DNA of 64,000 nt from Prevotellaceae bacterium (GTDB lineage Bacteria > Bacteroidota > Bacteroidia > Bacteroidales > Paludibacteraceae): assembly GCA_020636675.1 (NCBI GenBank), contig JACJXK010000012.1:12211-76210 (forward strand). The letters run 5' to 3'. The position numbers and the translations under genes were made by a program. Every line of letters begins with the position of its first letter. The stretch's first letter is position 1. This document shows positions 28,503 through 37,386 of this stretch, one piece after another. The notes below the pieces were generated by a model, which saw only the letters and a program-made list of their open reading frames with translations, did not search any database and had not been told where the DNA came from.

Positions 28503-29930
28503 TTATTCTTTTATTTTGTCTTTCCCTATATTGCAACCTTTAAATCCGTACCATACGAGGTAAGCGTAGCAGATTAATGGCACTGCGAATGCCAAATGGG
28601 CGTTTGTGCTGTCGGCAATCAGACCCTGAAGCGGAGGAACTACCGCACCTCCTAGAATCATCATGACTAGTAGGGAGGAACCTTGTGATGTGTATTTCCC
28701 TAGTCCGTCGATGGCCAATGTGAACACGTTGGAGAACATGATGGAGTTGAATAAACCTACGGAGAGGATGACCCACAAGGAAATCTGGCCGGTTGTGGCG
28801 AGCATGGTGACAATCAACGCCATGTTGACGATGGCAAAAAATCCTAATGTCCTTGACGGTATGGATTTTGCTGCAATGAATACGAGGTAATTGAGCGCTA
28901 AGAAAATCAAGAAATAAGAGACCGTATGTAAGTGGACCCTGATTTGTTCAATATAATCGCCTGCTTTAAAGTCGCCTGTGATGGTGAATATCAACGCAAA
29001 TGCGGCAATGGCAGTCAATGCCATATACAAATATTTCTTCCCGGACTGCATCTGGCTCATGGAGATGGATCCCATGAAACGTCCAATCATTGCTCCTCCC
29101 CAATAGAATGCAAGTAATGAACTTGCTGTTACCTCTGCCATCCCGTGAGTCTCTTTCATGAAAGAGACCAGATTGCTACCTATCGTCACCTCACCGCCTA
29201 CGTAGCAAAATATGCCAATCATGCCAAACACGAGATGAGGGTGTTTTAATGCCCCTATTTTGCTGTCGTTTTTAGAGTTGCTGTTGTCTTCGCTCTCCAC
29301 GTTTGGAATCTCGGAGAAGAAGATGATGCCGGCAAGCAGTAACAGAACGCTGGCCAAAACTAGATATGGGATCTGCACGGCGGAAGCTCCTACTGCATCT
29401 TTGGCGAAGTATTTGAAGATGAAGAACCCTCCGATAACTGGAGCTATGGTGGTTCCTAAAGAGTTGAACCCTTGTGAAAGGTTAAGCCTACTGGATGCTG
29501 TCTGCGGTGTTCCTAATATGGCAACCAAAGGATTGGCCGCGATCTGTAGGAATGTGAATCCGGTACCTAGAAGAAATAATGCCGATAGGAATATCCCGAA
29601 CTGAGGGTTGAGTGATTTCGCTTCCCAGAAGAAAAGAAAACACGCTACTGCCGAGATGAGGAGGCCAAAGACGATGGTGTTTTTGTATCCTATTCTGCGG
29701 ATAGGATCGCCCCAAAGTGCCGAAATTAGAAAATAGATGGCGGAAATGATAAAATAGGCCGTGAAAAAAGCGAACTGAACCAGATTCGACTGGAAATGGG
29801 AGAGTTCGAACACTCCTTTCAGATAAGGAATGAGAATGTCATTCATGCAAGTGATGAAACCCCACATGAAGAACAATGTGGTGAGTGTCACCAACGGAAC
29901 TAGATAGTTCTGAGATTTTGTATTTTCCAT
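28503..29930 (-). CDS. Sugar MFS transporter, FucP/GlcP type
   Basis: Inner-membrane proton-coupled sugar importer with about 12 hydrophobic segments over 475 residues. The N-terminal VTLTTLFFMWGFITCMNDIL and the GTGFTFLQIAANPLVAILG stretch are hallmarks of the fucose/glucose-galactose permease family. Fucose is less likely because no fucose genes are near, and the ROK kinase downstream fits glucose. It lies 42 bp after a TonB-dependent receptor gene in the same orientation. Confidence 0.92.
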   Translation of the reverse strand: MENTKSQNYLVPLVTLTTLFFMWGFITCMNDILIPYLKGVFELSHFQSNLVQFAFFTAYFIISAIYFLISALWGDPIRRIGYKNTIVFGLLISAVACFLFFWEAKSLNPQFGIFLSALFLLGTGFTFLQIAANPLVAILGTPQTASSRLNLSQGFNSLGTTIAPVIGGFFIFKYFAKDAVGASAVQIPYLVLASVLLLLAGIIFFSEIPNVESEDNSNSKNDSKIGALKHPHLVFGMIGIFCYVGGEVTIGSNLVSFMKETHGMAEVTASSLLAFYWGGAMIGRFMGSISMSQMQSGKKYLYMALTAIAAFALIFTITGDFKAGDYIEQIRVHLHTVSYFLIFLALNYLVFIAAKSIPSRTLGFFAIVNMALIVTMLATTGQISLWVILSVGLFNSIMFSNVFTLAIDGLGKYTSQGSSLLVMMILGGAVVPPLQGLIADSTNAHLAFAVPLICYAYLVWYGFKGCNIGKDKIKE

Positions 29931-29972
29931 TTTTTCTTTTTGTATGATCTTTTGATTAATAATCTATTTTCT

Positions 29973-32390
29973 TTAAAAATCGGCTTGAACCTTAAAATTC
30001 AAACGTCTTCCCGTTAGATAGTTGGGTACTGCATATTGCATGTTCGAAACATCTGTTACCCAATAGTAGGAGTTGACGTTCTTTATGTCTAGCAAATTAA
30101 ACACTTCTAAATTAAATGACAAAGTTTTAGCCCAAGACAAAATCTTTTTACTCATGATTTTGTCTTTTCCTTTGGTGAGTAGGTAGATGGCTCCCATGTC
30201 TACCCGTCTGTAATCCGGTGTGCGGAACTCGTAATCGGCCCTGTTGCTGTGCGGTGGCGCAAACGGCAGACCGTCAGCCCAAACCAATTTTATATTGAAC
30301 TTCAACTTGGAGTAGCCGGGTATGTAGTCTTGGAAGAATAGGGATATGTTGTATCTTTGGTCTGTTGGCCGCGCTATGTATCCTTTGTTGTCGCCCTCGA
30401 TATCTTCCTTTGTTTGCATCAGGGAAAATGAGACCCAAGAGTCCGTGCCTGGCACAAACTCACCGAAGAGTTTCATGTCGAGTCCTGTCGCGTATCCCTT
30501 GGCGCAGTTTTCTCCGGCATAGACTATCTTTACGTTGTCCACGCTATATGGATTAATGCGGTCGATGTATTTGTAGTATATTTCGGTTGTGAATTTGAAA
30601 GGTCTCTCCCATGACCGAAAATAATAGTCGCCGCCAATTAATATCTGGAATGATCGTTGTGCTTTCAGTTTGTTGTTCAGCCTTATCTCCACATTCCCGT
30701 TTTGTGTGGTGAACGTGTCCCGTATCTCTTTGAAAAATGGGGCTTGGTAATAAATGCCAGTGGCGAGTCTAAATCCGAAATTCTTCTCCCAATTGGGAAA
30801 CCATGCGACGTTGGCGCGCGGACTGATAAGTAGCTCTTCGTTGAAGTCCCAATAGTTGGCTCTCACTCCTCCGCTGACGGTTACTTTTCCGAAAGGAAAC
30901 CTCTTGCTATATGTGTCTTGGATGTAAGCCATGAAACGGTTGGTCGATAGATTGTAGTCTGCGTTCAGATTATAGTATAGCGATAGAAAGTCTTGATGGG
31001 TGGGAATGGAGTATCCGGCAGAGTCCCTCATCTCCCATTCGTTCACTTTGTCGTCCACGGTTTCTCTTTGGTATGTCAATCCCCATTTTATCTCATTGGC
31101 AGGGAGATTAACAACGCCTAGCTGTGTTATGTTCATCACAGTGGCGTCCAGATAATTTCTGGCGTGTTCCTGGTACTTGCCGATGCCTTCGCTCAGGTCT
31201 GTGGTGGTTGTGTTGCTTCCGTTTACGTCGCCAAGCCTATATTCGCCGGCGATGTCGTAAGTCTCGTCTTCTGACGTATTGAAAGTGGAGACCATTAGTC
31301 CGAGTCTTGTGCTTTCAATGGGCTTGTAGTTGAATGTCAGTGCTCCGAATAGGGTTTGGAAAAGATCCTTTTCCTGTCCGTCGAAGTAGACGGTGAACGA
31401 TTTCATGTTGGTCATCGTTCCGAAAGATGTTTCCCTGCTCTCTGGTTTGAAGTTGTAGCTGTTCCTTGAAAAGTTGCCAAGAAATGTGATTTCTGCCTTT
31501 GGCGTGAAGTTATACGTCATGTATGTCTGATAGTCGAAGAAGTTCGGGTCGTATTCTCCTTCTGTCTCCAACGACCCCAAAAGGTAAGATGATGTTTTGT
31601 ATCTAACGCCGTGAATTTGCGTGAACTTCTTGCCGGAGGTGCCTACGTAGGCGGAGGCTCCGAGCAGACTGACAGATGCGGAGCCTTCGAATGTTTTCGG
31701 TTTCTTGTATCGGATGTCCAGCACGGACGACATCTTATCTCCGTATTGTGCGCTGAATCCTCCTGACGAGAAGGAAACCTCGTCTACCATGTCCGGGTTG
31801 ACGAAGCTTAATCCTTCTTGATGTCCGGCACGTATTAGCAAAGGCCGGTAAACTTCTATGTCGTTTACGTAGACGATGTTTTCGTCGTAGTTTCCTCCTC
31901 TCACGGAGTATTGGGAGCTGAGCTCGTTGTTGGAGCTGACTCCGGCTTGTGTCGCTATGATTGCCTCTATGCCGGAGCCTGATGCGCTGGGAATAGACTT
32001 GAGCCCCGAAACGTCGATGCCCTGTATGGAGCCGTTCTGTTTCTTGTATTCTTTAACGATCACGTCGTCTAGGTTGTAAGCTGTTGCCCGCATTGTTTGC
32101 CGAATGGTGATCTGCCCGTCTTTGGTGGCTATCTTCTTTTCTTCGTCTTTGTATCCGACGAAAGAGAAGTGTAAGATGATGCTATCCCTGTCTGTGTTGT
32201 ATGTAAGGGAAAATGCTCCTGCTGAGTCCGTTGCGCAGCCTTGCGTGGTGCCTTTTATGGAGATGTTTACGGATTCCATGGACTCACCTTTCTCGTCGGT
32301 TACGGTTCCGGAAATGTGGAGCGTCTTTGCGTGTGCCCAGCCTGCATTTCCTAAAAGAATAATTATGAATAGTAATAAGTTTTTCCTCAT
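29973..32390 (-). CDS. TonB-dependent outer-membrane receptor
   Basis: Outer-membrane gated barrel of 805 residues. After a signal peptide (to about residue 21, WAHAK) comes a carboxypeptidase-regulatory-like domain (about 23-105, GTVTDEKGESMESVNISIKGT), a plug (about 115-240 with the QYSVRGGNYDENIVYVNDIEVYRP motif) and a 22-strand barrel ending in an aromatic Phe. It is shorter than SusC-type receptors (about 1000 residues) and has no SusD partner next to it. Position ahead of the MFS and ROK genes suggests a role in uptake of the same sugar, but a metallophore-type ligand is not excluded. Confidence 0.9.
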   Translation of the reverse strand: MRKNLLLFIIILLGNAGWAHAKTLHISGTVTDEKGESMESVNISIKGTTQGCATDSAGAFSLTYNTDRDSIILHFSFVGYKDEEKKIATKDGQITIRQTMRATAYNLDDVIVKEYKKQNGSIQGIDVSGLKSIPSASGSGIEAIIATQAGVSSNNELSSQYSVRGGNYDENIVYVNDIEVYRPLLIRAGHQEGLSFVNPDMVDEVSFSSGGFSAQYGDKMSSVLDIRYKKPKTFEGSASVSLLGASAYVGTSGKKFTQIHGVRYKTSSYLLGSLETEGEYDPNFFDYQTYMTYNFTPKAEITFLGNFSRNSYNFKPESRETSFGTMTNMKSFTVYFDGQEKDLFQTLFGALTFNYKPIESTRLGLMVSTFNTSEDETYDIAGEYRLGDVNGSNTTTTDLSEGIGKYQEHARNYLDATVMNITQLGVVNLPANEIKWGLTYQRETVDDKVNEWEMRDSAGYSIPTHQDFLSLYYNLNADYNLSTNRFMAYIQDTYSKRFPFGKVTVSGGVRANYWDFNEELLISPRANVAWFPNWEKNFGFRLATGIYYQAPFFKEIRDTFTTQNGNVEIRLNNKLKAQRSFQILIGGDYYFRSWERPFKFTTEIYYKYIDRINPYSVDNVKIVYAGENCAKGYATGLDMKLFGEFVPGTDSWVSFSLMQTKEDIEGDNKGYIARPTDQRYNISLFFQDYIPGYSKLKFNIKLVWADGLPFAPPHSNRADYEFRTPDYRRVDMGAIYLLTKGKDKIMSKKILSWAKTLSFNLEVFNLLDIKNVNSYYWVTDVSNMQYAVPNYLTGRRLNFKVQADF

Positions 32391-32708
32391 TGAATCTCTT
32401 GTTGTGAAGAAGATTTTGAATCAGTCTTTCTTCTCGTCGATCTTTTTTTTGCTGGACGGGAAGTGTGATAAATAGTAAACGCCGACGTCTCGCCTAAATT
32501 TTATTGTTCGGATATTATTTGTGTGGAGAAAACAACAGCTTCGTGCAAAGTTAAAATTTTCTGCTTTATGGAGAAAACTTTAAGAGGGTGAAAAAGAAGG
32601 AAGGACGGAAAAGATTTGAGAACTGTGGAGTCTTCCGTCGAATTGTCCGAACAAATATATGGGAAGAGTGCAGTGCCGAAAAGCGGGAAATGGTTTTTGA
32701 AGTAAATG
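32391..32708. other. Region upstream of the TonB receptor gene
   Basis: A TAACTTTG -7-like box on the - strand (plus 32546-32553) could start the receptor operon with a leader of about 150 nt. No -33 match lies at the right distance. I see no gene. Confidence 0.4.
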
Positions 32709-32740
32709 AAAAAGGTAGCCTTTTTTGTTAGGCTACCTTT
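32709..32740 (-). terminator. Rho-independent terminator of asd
   Basis: Arms AAAGGTAGCCT (32711-32721) and AGGCTACCTTT (32730-32740) with an 8-nt loop. Five T follow on the - strand. It lies 32 bp after the asd stop. Confidence 0.88.
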
Positions 32741-32772
32741 CCCTGTGATTTAAGAAAGCGATATTCTTACGC

Positions 32773-33783
32773 TTATTTTACGTTTCCAACCTTGATGAGG
32801 TATTCTGCAATTTGAACGGCGTTCAGAGCGGCACCCTTCTTGATTTGGTCACCAACCAACCAAAGTGTCAATCCGTTCTCGTTCGCCAAATCTTTGCGGA
32901 GACGACCTACGTAAACGTCATCTTTCCCTGCCAAGAATAATGGCATAGGATATTTTTTGTTGGCAGGGTCGTCCATCAATTGAAGGCCTTCGCCGTTTGC
33001 GATGGCTTCTTTTGCCTCTTCTAGGCTGATGGGCTTCTCTGTCTCGATCCAAACTGCTTCGGAGTGTGAACGAAGGGAAGGGACACGTACGCACATGGCA
33101 GAACAGTTGACGTCGCTGTGCATGATTTTCTTCGTCTCGTTGAACATCTTCATCTCCTCTTTCGTATATCCGTTTTCGGTGAATACGTCGATTTGAGGGA
33201 TGACGTTGTATGCTAACTGATAAGCGAACTTGTCTACTGTCACTGGCTTGTTGTCCAACACCTCGCGGTATTGTTGCTCCAACTCGGCCATTGCGGCAGC
33301 TCCTGCTCCACTTGCAGCTTGGTAGCTGGCGATGTGGATGCGTTTGATGTGGCTTATTTTTTCCAATGGTTGCAAAACGACAACCATCATGATGGTCGTA
33401 CAGTTTGGATTGGCTATGATTCCTTTCGGACGGTTTAGCGCATCTTCTGCGTTACATTCAGGAACAACTAAAGGGACGTTTTCGTCCATACGGAATGCGC
33501 TTGAGTTGTCGATCATTACAGCTCCATACTTAGTAATCGTCTCGGCATATTCTTTCGAAATGCCTGCACCTGCAGATGTGAACGCGATGTCGATGTCCTT
33601 AAAGTCGTCATTGTGCTTCAGTTCCTTGACTGTGTACTTCTTGCCTTTGAATTCATACACACTTCCGGCACTACGAGATGAGCCGAAAAGCACTAACTCT
33701 GACACTGGGAAATTTCTTTCCGCTAGCACGCGAAGGAACTCTTGTCCTACCGCTCCGCTTGCACCAACAATTGCTACTCTCAT
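32773..33783 (-). CDS. asd: Aspartate-semialdehyde dehydrogenase
   Basis: NADPH-dependent enzyme that reduces L-aspartyl phosphate to aspartate semialdehyde on the way to lysine/diaminopimelate, threonine and methionine. The 336 residues show the Rossmann start VAIVGASGAVGQEFLRVL (3-20), the catalytic Cys128 in IANPNCTTIMM, and the substrate-binding VPSLRSHSEAVWIE segment with its His. Length is normal. It diverges from the lamin-tail gene over a 100-bp spacer in which the two -7 boxes face each other. Confidence 0.97.
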   Translation of the reverse strand: MRVAIVGASGAVGQEFLRVLAERNFPVSELVLFGSSRSAGSVYEFKGKKYTVKELKHNDDFKDIDIAFTSAGAGISKEYAETITKYGAVMIDNSSAFRMDENVPLVVPECNAEDALNRPKGIIANPNCTTIMMVVVLQPLEKISHIKRIHIASYQAASGAGAAAMAELEQQYREVLDNKPVTVDKFAYQLAYNVIPQIDVFTENGYTKEEMKMFNETKKIMHSDVNCSAMCVRVPSLRSHSEAVWIETEKPISLEEAKEAIANGEGLQLMDDPANKKYPMPLFLAGKDDVYVGRLRKDLANENGLTLWLVGDQIKKGAALNAVQIAEYLIKVGNVK

Positions 33784-33808
33784 TCTTTTGTTGTTTTTAA
33801 TTTAATGA

Positions 33809-33838
33809 TTGAATTTTGAGAAAATAGATGTATCTTCG
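33809..33838 (+). promoter_or_regulatory. Promoter of the lamin-tail protein gene
   Basis: TTG (33809-33811), 19-nt spacer, TATCTTCG (33831-33838; one mismatch to TAnnTTTG). Start site expected near 33845, about 40 nt before the ATG at 33884. This argues against the longer frame that would begin inside the promoter at 33809. Confidence 0.55.
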
Positions 33839-33849
33839 CAAAATTTGTG

Positions 33850-33857
33850 CAAAGATA
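33850..33857 (-). promoter_or_regulatory. Putative -7 box of asd
   Basis: Reads TATCTTTG on the - strand. With the opposing TATCTTCG it forms an imperfect inverted repeat across 33831-33857. The nearest TTTG upstream is 15 nt away, which is short. Confidence 0.45.
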
Positions 33858-33883
33858 ATTCTTTAATTAACACAAATGTACTA

Positions 33884-35611
33884 ATGAGGCTGTTTTATTT
33901 GTTTGTTTTTTTGTCTGTTTTTGCCGTTTCTGTTTTGTGTGCACCTATTGCTGTCTTTTTTGGCGAAAACTACTCTTTGACCGACTGGTCTGGTGATGAT
34001 TCTTGTTTTGTCATCTCCGATGACAAACTTTATCTTGATGCTCCACCCGGTGGTGGTGTCCGTGCGCTTTCCCTACCTTCTTCTTCTGTGGATGATGCGG
34101 AGTGGAGCTTCTTATTGCAATTGGATTCCAATCCTTCCGGTTCTAATTATACTAGGTTTTATCTTACTAGTGATTCTCCCTCATTGCGTGATTCTTTGAA
34201 CGGATATTTTCTTCAAATTGGTAATGCATCCGACCAAATTCTTCTTTATCGGCAGACCGGACTTTCTGTGAAGAAGATTGCGGCAGGAGAGACAAAACGA
34301 CTGGATTTGGATACGGTTCGTTTATCTGTTCGTGTTACGCGTTCGGCATTGGGATCGTGGCATGTTTTTTCAAAAATGAATGGAGAGTCTGAGTTTGTAG
34401 AGGAATGTTCTGCTGTTGATTCTACATGGAAAAGTTCTTTCTTTTGTGGCTTTTATTGTAAGTATACCTCGACTAGGAGAAATTCATTTTCCTTCGATTC
34501 TCTTTATGTTGATGGCTCTTCGTTTGTTGATTCATTGCCTCCTGTTATAAAAAATGTTTTGTATTCGGATACTTTGATAAAGGTATATTTCTCCGAAAAG
34601 GTGGATGTAGAATCCTTTTCTTGTGAGTGGGAGAGTAGGCAGGTGTCTGTTTCTTGGAATGCCGGATTCTCGGAGATGACATTTTCGTTCCCAGAGCCTT
34701 TGGTAAAAGGACAGAAATATGAACTGGCATTGGCCGGGATGTCTGATCTGTTTGGTAATTCCATGCGTGATACTACTTTTTATTTTGGTCTTCCGGAAAT
34801 CTGTGGTACGGGTAATGTTATTCTGAATGAGGTGATGTTTCATCCGAACGAGGATGGCGTTGATTATGTGGAACTGTATAATGTCAGTGATCGGGTGATC
34901 GATCTGTCTTCTTTGTATTTGGCTACCTATCGAAATGATACGGTTGTCTATTCTGCGAAAAAATTGGGCAAAGGATTTCTTTTTCCCCATGAATATCTAT
35001 TATTAACCACTGATAAGGAAAAGGTATGTTCTTTTTATGAATGTCATGGTGAGGATCGGTTTCTTGTTATGGATAAGCTTCCGGCTTATGGAAATGAAAA
35101 GGGATGTGTTGTGTTGATGAATAAGGATAGTCTTATAGTGGACGATTTCTGTTACTCTTCGAGTATGCATGACGAACTGTTGCCTTCGGAGACGGGAGTC
35201 TCTTTGGAACGTTGTTCTCCTGATAGTGATATGTGGCACTCTGCTTCCGAATCGGCAGGTTTTGGAACCCCCGGATACATAAATTCTATGATGCTTACGG
35301 ATTTAGATGAGATTGTTTTAGAGACGGAAGTGTGCTATCCCTATTTGGATGAGGAGGGTAATATGAGGATACGATATTCATTTATGGAGGGTGGCTATGT
35401 GACTAATGTGTCCGTCTTTAACCTTAATGGGGTCAGAGTCTGTAAGTTGTTAGAAAACTGTTCTCTGTCAACGCAAGGTACGATTGTGTGGAATGGTAAA
35501 AATGACACTGGAGCGGTCCTTCCAGTTGCTCCCTATATCATACTGTTTGAAGCCCAAAACACTGCGGGTGCTACCATTCAAAAGAAATTCGTATGTCTGA
35601 TCTCGTGGTAA
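33884..35611 (+). CDS. Secreted lamin-tail-domain protein with Ig-like and T9SS-like C-terminus
   Basis: A 575-residue surface or secreted protein from the start at 33884, which gives a proper signal peptide (MRLFYLFVFLSVFAVSVLC). The upstream frame to 33809 runs into the promoter. Domains in order: an N-terminal beta-sandwich (about 20-215), an SbsA-like Ig segment (about 219-303, starting PPVIKNVLYSD), a lamin-tail domain (about 310-445, with ILNEVMFHPNEDGVDYVELYN) and a C-terminal FlgD/type A sorting-like domain (last 100 residues, FNLNGVRVCKLL then VWNGKNDTGAVLPVAPYIILFEA). Lamin-tail proteins of this form are frequent in Bacteroidetes envelopes; a role in surface adhesion or DNA binding is speculation. 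Confidence 0.82.
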   Translation: MRLFYLFVFLSVFAVSVLCAPIAVFFGENYSLTDWSGDDSCFVISDDKLYLDAPPGGGVRALSLPSSSVDDAEWSFLLQLDSNPSGSNYTRFYLTSDSPSLRDSLNGYFLQIGNASDQILLYRQTGLSVKKIAAGETKRLDLDTVRLSVRVTRSALGSWHVFSKMNGESEFVEECSAVDSTWKSSFFCGFYCKYTSTRRNSFSFDSLYVDGSSFVDSLPPVIKNVLYSDTLIKVYFSEKVDVESFSCEWESRQVSVSWNAGFSEMTFSFPEPLVKGQKYELALAGMSDLFGNSMRDTTFYFGLPEICGTGNVILNEVMFHPNEDGVDYVELYNVSDRVIDLSSLYLATYRNDTVVYSAKKLGKGFLFPHEYLLLTTDKEKVCSFYECHGEDRFLVMDKLPAYGNEKGCVVLMNKDSLIVDDFCYSSSMHDELLPSETGVSLERCSPDSDMWHSASESAGFGTPGYINSMMLTDLDEIVLETEVCYPYLDEEGNMRIRYSFMEGGYVTNVSVFNLNGVRVCKLLENCSLSTQGTIVWNGKNDTGAVLPVAPYIILFEAQNTAGATIQKKFVCLISW

Positions 35612-35653
35612 AAGAAATGTTATAGGAGGCATGTGCTTTTCATGATTTTGTGT

Positions 35654-35661
35654 TAATTTTG
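35654..35661 (+). promoter_or_regulatory. Putative -7 box separated from its gene by the IS element
   Basis: TAATTTTG matches TAnnTTTG. Before the IS1380 insertion it would have stood about 135 nt upstream of the outer-membrane protein gene now at 37387. No -33 match is visible, so this is weak. Confidence 0.3.
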
Positions 35662-35951
35662 CGGTCGTAAATAAAAATGTATTTAAGAAACAATAAGAGC
35701 AGAAAGTAGGTTTGAAAGATGTATCTTGTAATGACTGCTAAACCAGAGTTATGTGTGTTTTTTTAGAAATAATCTGTTAACCTCAAATCCGCAACTACGC
35801 TTCAACCCTCTTCTTTGAGTTCGACTTATGAACAATGAACTAGATTTGGCTCAAATTCGTTGGTCATTGCTTCCTCAACGACACATTCTCCCCTTACCCC
35901 ACAAAAGCGACTTGAGGCAATACGCTAGATCCGACCAATAAATCCGGTGAT

Positions 35952-37238
35952 TTAACCAAAGTCTGTTTTAAATAGTTCCGCATAGGCTTGATTTCCTGTA
36001 TACATATTCAGCACATACATTTTAGATGTCTTAATCCACTTGGCCGGTACGGATATGAACTTGAATACAAACGCCTTGATTCGACTGTTTCTCTTGAGTC
36101 CGAACCTCTTCACGTCAAGTTTATGCATGATGGTTTTATAGAAGTTGCGAATCAGAGCTGTAAGAAGAAGGAACACCGTGTTCTCTGCCATAAACGATTT
36201 GGGAAGTCTGTTCCATCCGAATCCGTTATTCATATCATCAAATATTCGTTCCTTTCCTCCACGCATGTTGTAGAACTCTACGATTTCCCTGACGGATGCC
36301 TCGTAGTCATTGGTCAGGATGCAGCGGTATATGTATTCCCCCTCCCATAGGTCAAGTTCGTCATCCACACGCTTATGTCTCTGGATGACAAGACGATACG
36401 CTTTCCCTTTCCATTTCTCGACGATGATGGAGTTAAGCTCGAACTCCAAACCGTTGATTTCCTCCCTTCTCCATCCCCTTAGAGCGAAGATGTCATCATA
36501 GAGTGAACTGCAGCGGTTGGCACGGATATAGAAATGCCTGCAATGCTCCACTACCATATCAACTATCTCCTCCGAGCATGAGCCGCAGTCGGCTCGAAAA
36601 CGGTTTACGCGGATATCCGCCTTTTCAAGCCTCCGGAAGAATCTGCCAAGAGTGTCTTTTTGGTGAAAGCGTACATTGGTGTTGCCGTCGCTGTTCTCTA
36701 TGCCGACAATCATGTCTCCTATGACAGCCACGCCCGGTCTGTATCCAAGGAACTTCTTATATGTCGGCTTGGCGTCATACTTCTCGGTTTCTATGAATTG
36801 GTGGTCGAAGTCAACGTCATACGACTCACCTCCCTTAAGTTGGTCTGTCGCCAATAATGCATTTATAAGCAATTGATTAAGCGTATCGGCTGTATTGAAG
36901 TCATATACCTTCCCTTTGTCTGACGTGTACGATATGTTTGTCTGAGTAAGCTCCTTAATAGCTCTGAGGACGGTGTCCGCACTGCATGTACGAAGACTCG
37001 GGTGAAGCGAGAGGTGGTTCATGAGATGAGCTGTCACATCTTCTATGCATGAACCTCCGCAGAAGTAGACACTCATGAGTGAACGGATGATTTCACTGTA
37101 CTGATAGCCGTAGGAGCTACACCTTAAACCTAGTGTTGAATTTATTACGGATGAGAGCATGGAGTCAAATTGCTCCATAACAGAGAATATTCCTCCAAAA
37201 GGTGTGAGTTTATCGGATTTTATGCTTATTTTTGCCAT
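35952..37238 (-). CDS. IS1380-family transposase
   Basis: A 428-residue DDE transposase. The first catalytic Asp region lies in YDVDFDHQFIETEKYD, the second in NRFRADCGSCSEEIVD, and the C-terminal signature is YNMRGGKERIFDDMNNGFGWN, which carries the Glu within the family Y-x2-R-x3-E-type motif. The frame is uninterrupted and of family-typical length. The start at 37238 matches the usual MAKISIKSDK N-terminus. Confidence 0.95.
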   Translation of the reverse strand: MAKISIKSDKLTPFGGIFSVMEQFDSMLSSVINSTLGLRCSSYGYQYSEIIRSLMSVYFCGGSCIEDVTAHLMNHLSLHPSLRTCSADTVLRAIKELTQTNISYTSDKGKVYDFNTADTLNQLLINALLATDQLKGGESYDVDFDHQFIETEKYDAKPTYKKFLGYRPGVAVIGDMIVGIENSDGNTNVRFHQKDTLGRFFRRLEKADIRVNRFRADCGSCSEEIVDMVVEHCRHFYIRANRCSSLYDDIFALRGWRREEINGLEFELNSIIVEKWKGKAYRLVIQRHKRVDDELDLWEGEYIYRCILTNDYEASVREIVEFYNMRGGKERIFDDMNNGFGWNRLPKSFMAENTVFLLLTALIRNFYKTIMHKLDVKRFGLKRNSRIKAFVFKFISVPAKWIKTSKMYVLNMYTGNQAYAELFKTDFG

Positions 37239-37300
37239 ACATGTCGAAGATTTTCTTGTTATTTTTGCAACACTAATTTAAGTGAATCTTCTGACATGGC

Positions 37301-37335
37301 AAAGTACTGGGCAACATTTTATTGCTCAGTACTTT
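37301..37335. other. Long hairpin inside the IS right end
   Basis: AAAGTACTGGGCAA (37301-37314) pairs with TGCTCAGTACTTT (37323-37335) with one wobble. It lies between the transposase start and the right inverted repeat. It could shield the transposase from outside transcription. Confidence 0.5.
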
Positions 37336-37386
37336 AAATAATTATTTTAATAAAGTGTTGCGGAATTAAGGGTTAATTAATAAAAA

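Larger units (their letters stand above)
35781..37371 (-). mobile_element. Complete IS1380-family insertion sequence
   Basis: 1591 bp bounded by imperfect 15-bp inverted repeats: CCTCAAATCCGCAAC at the left end (35781-35795) and the reverse complement of CCTTAATTCCGCAAC at the right end (37357-37371), 13 of 15 positions matching. It is flanked by a direct 5-bp duplication GTTAA (35776-35780 and 37372-37376). It carries one transposase gene on the - strand. Intact ends, duplication and gene indicate a recent, potentially active insertion. Confidence 0.95.

Noticed and set aside
33809..33883. Longer N-terminus of the lamin-tail protein from a TTG at 33809
   Set aside because: It would start inside the promoter and hide the signal peptide.
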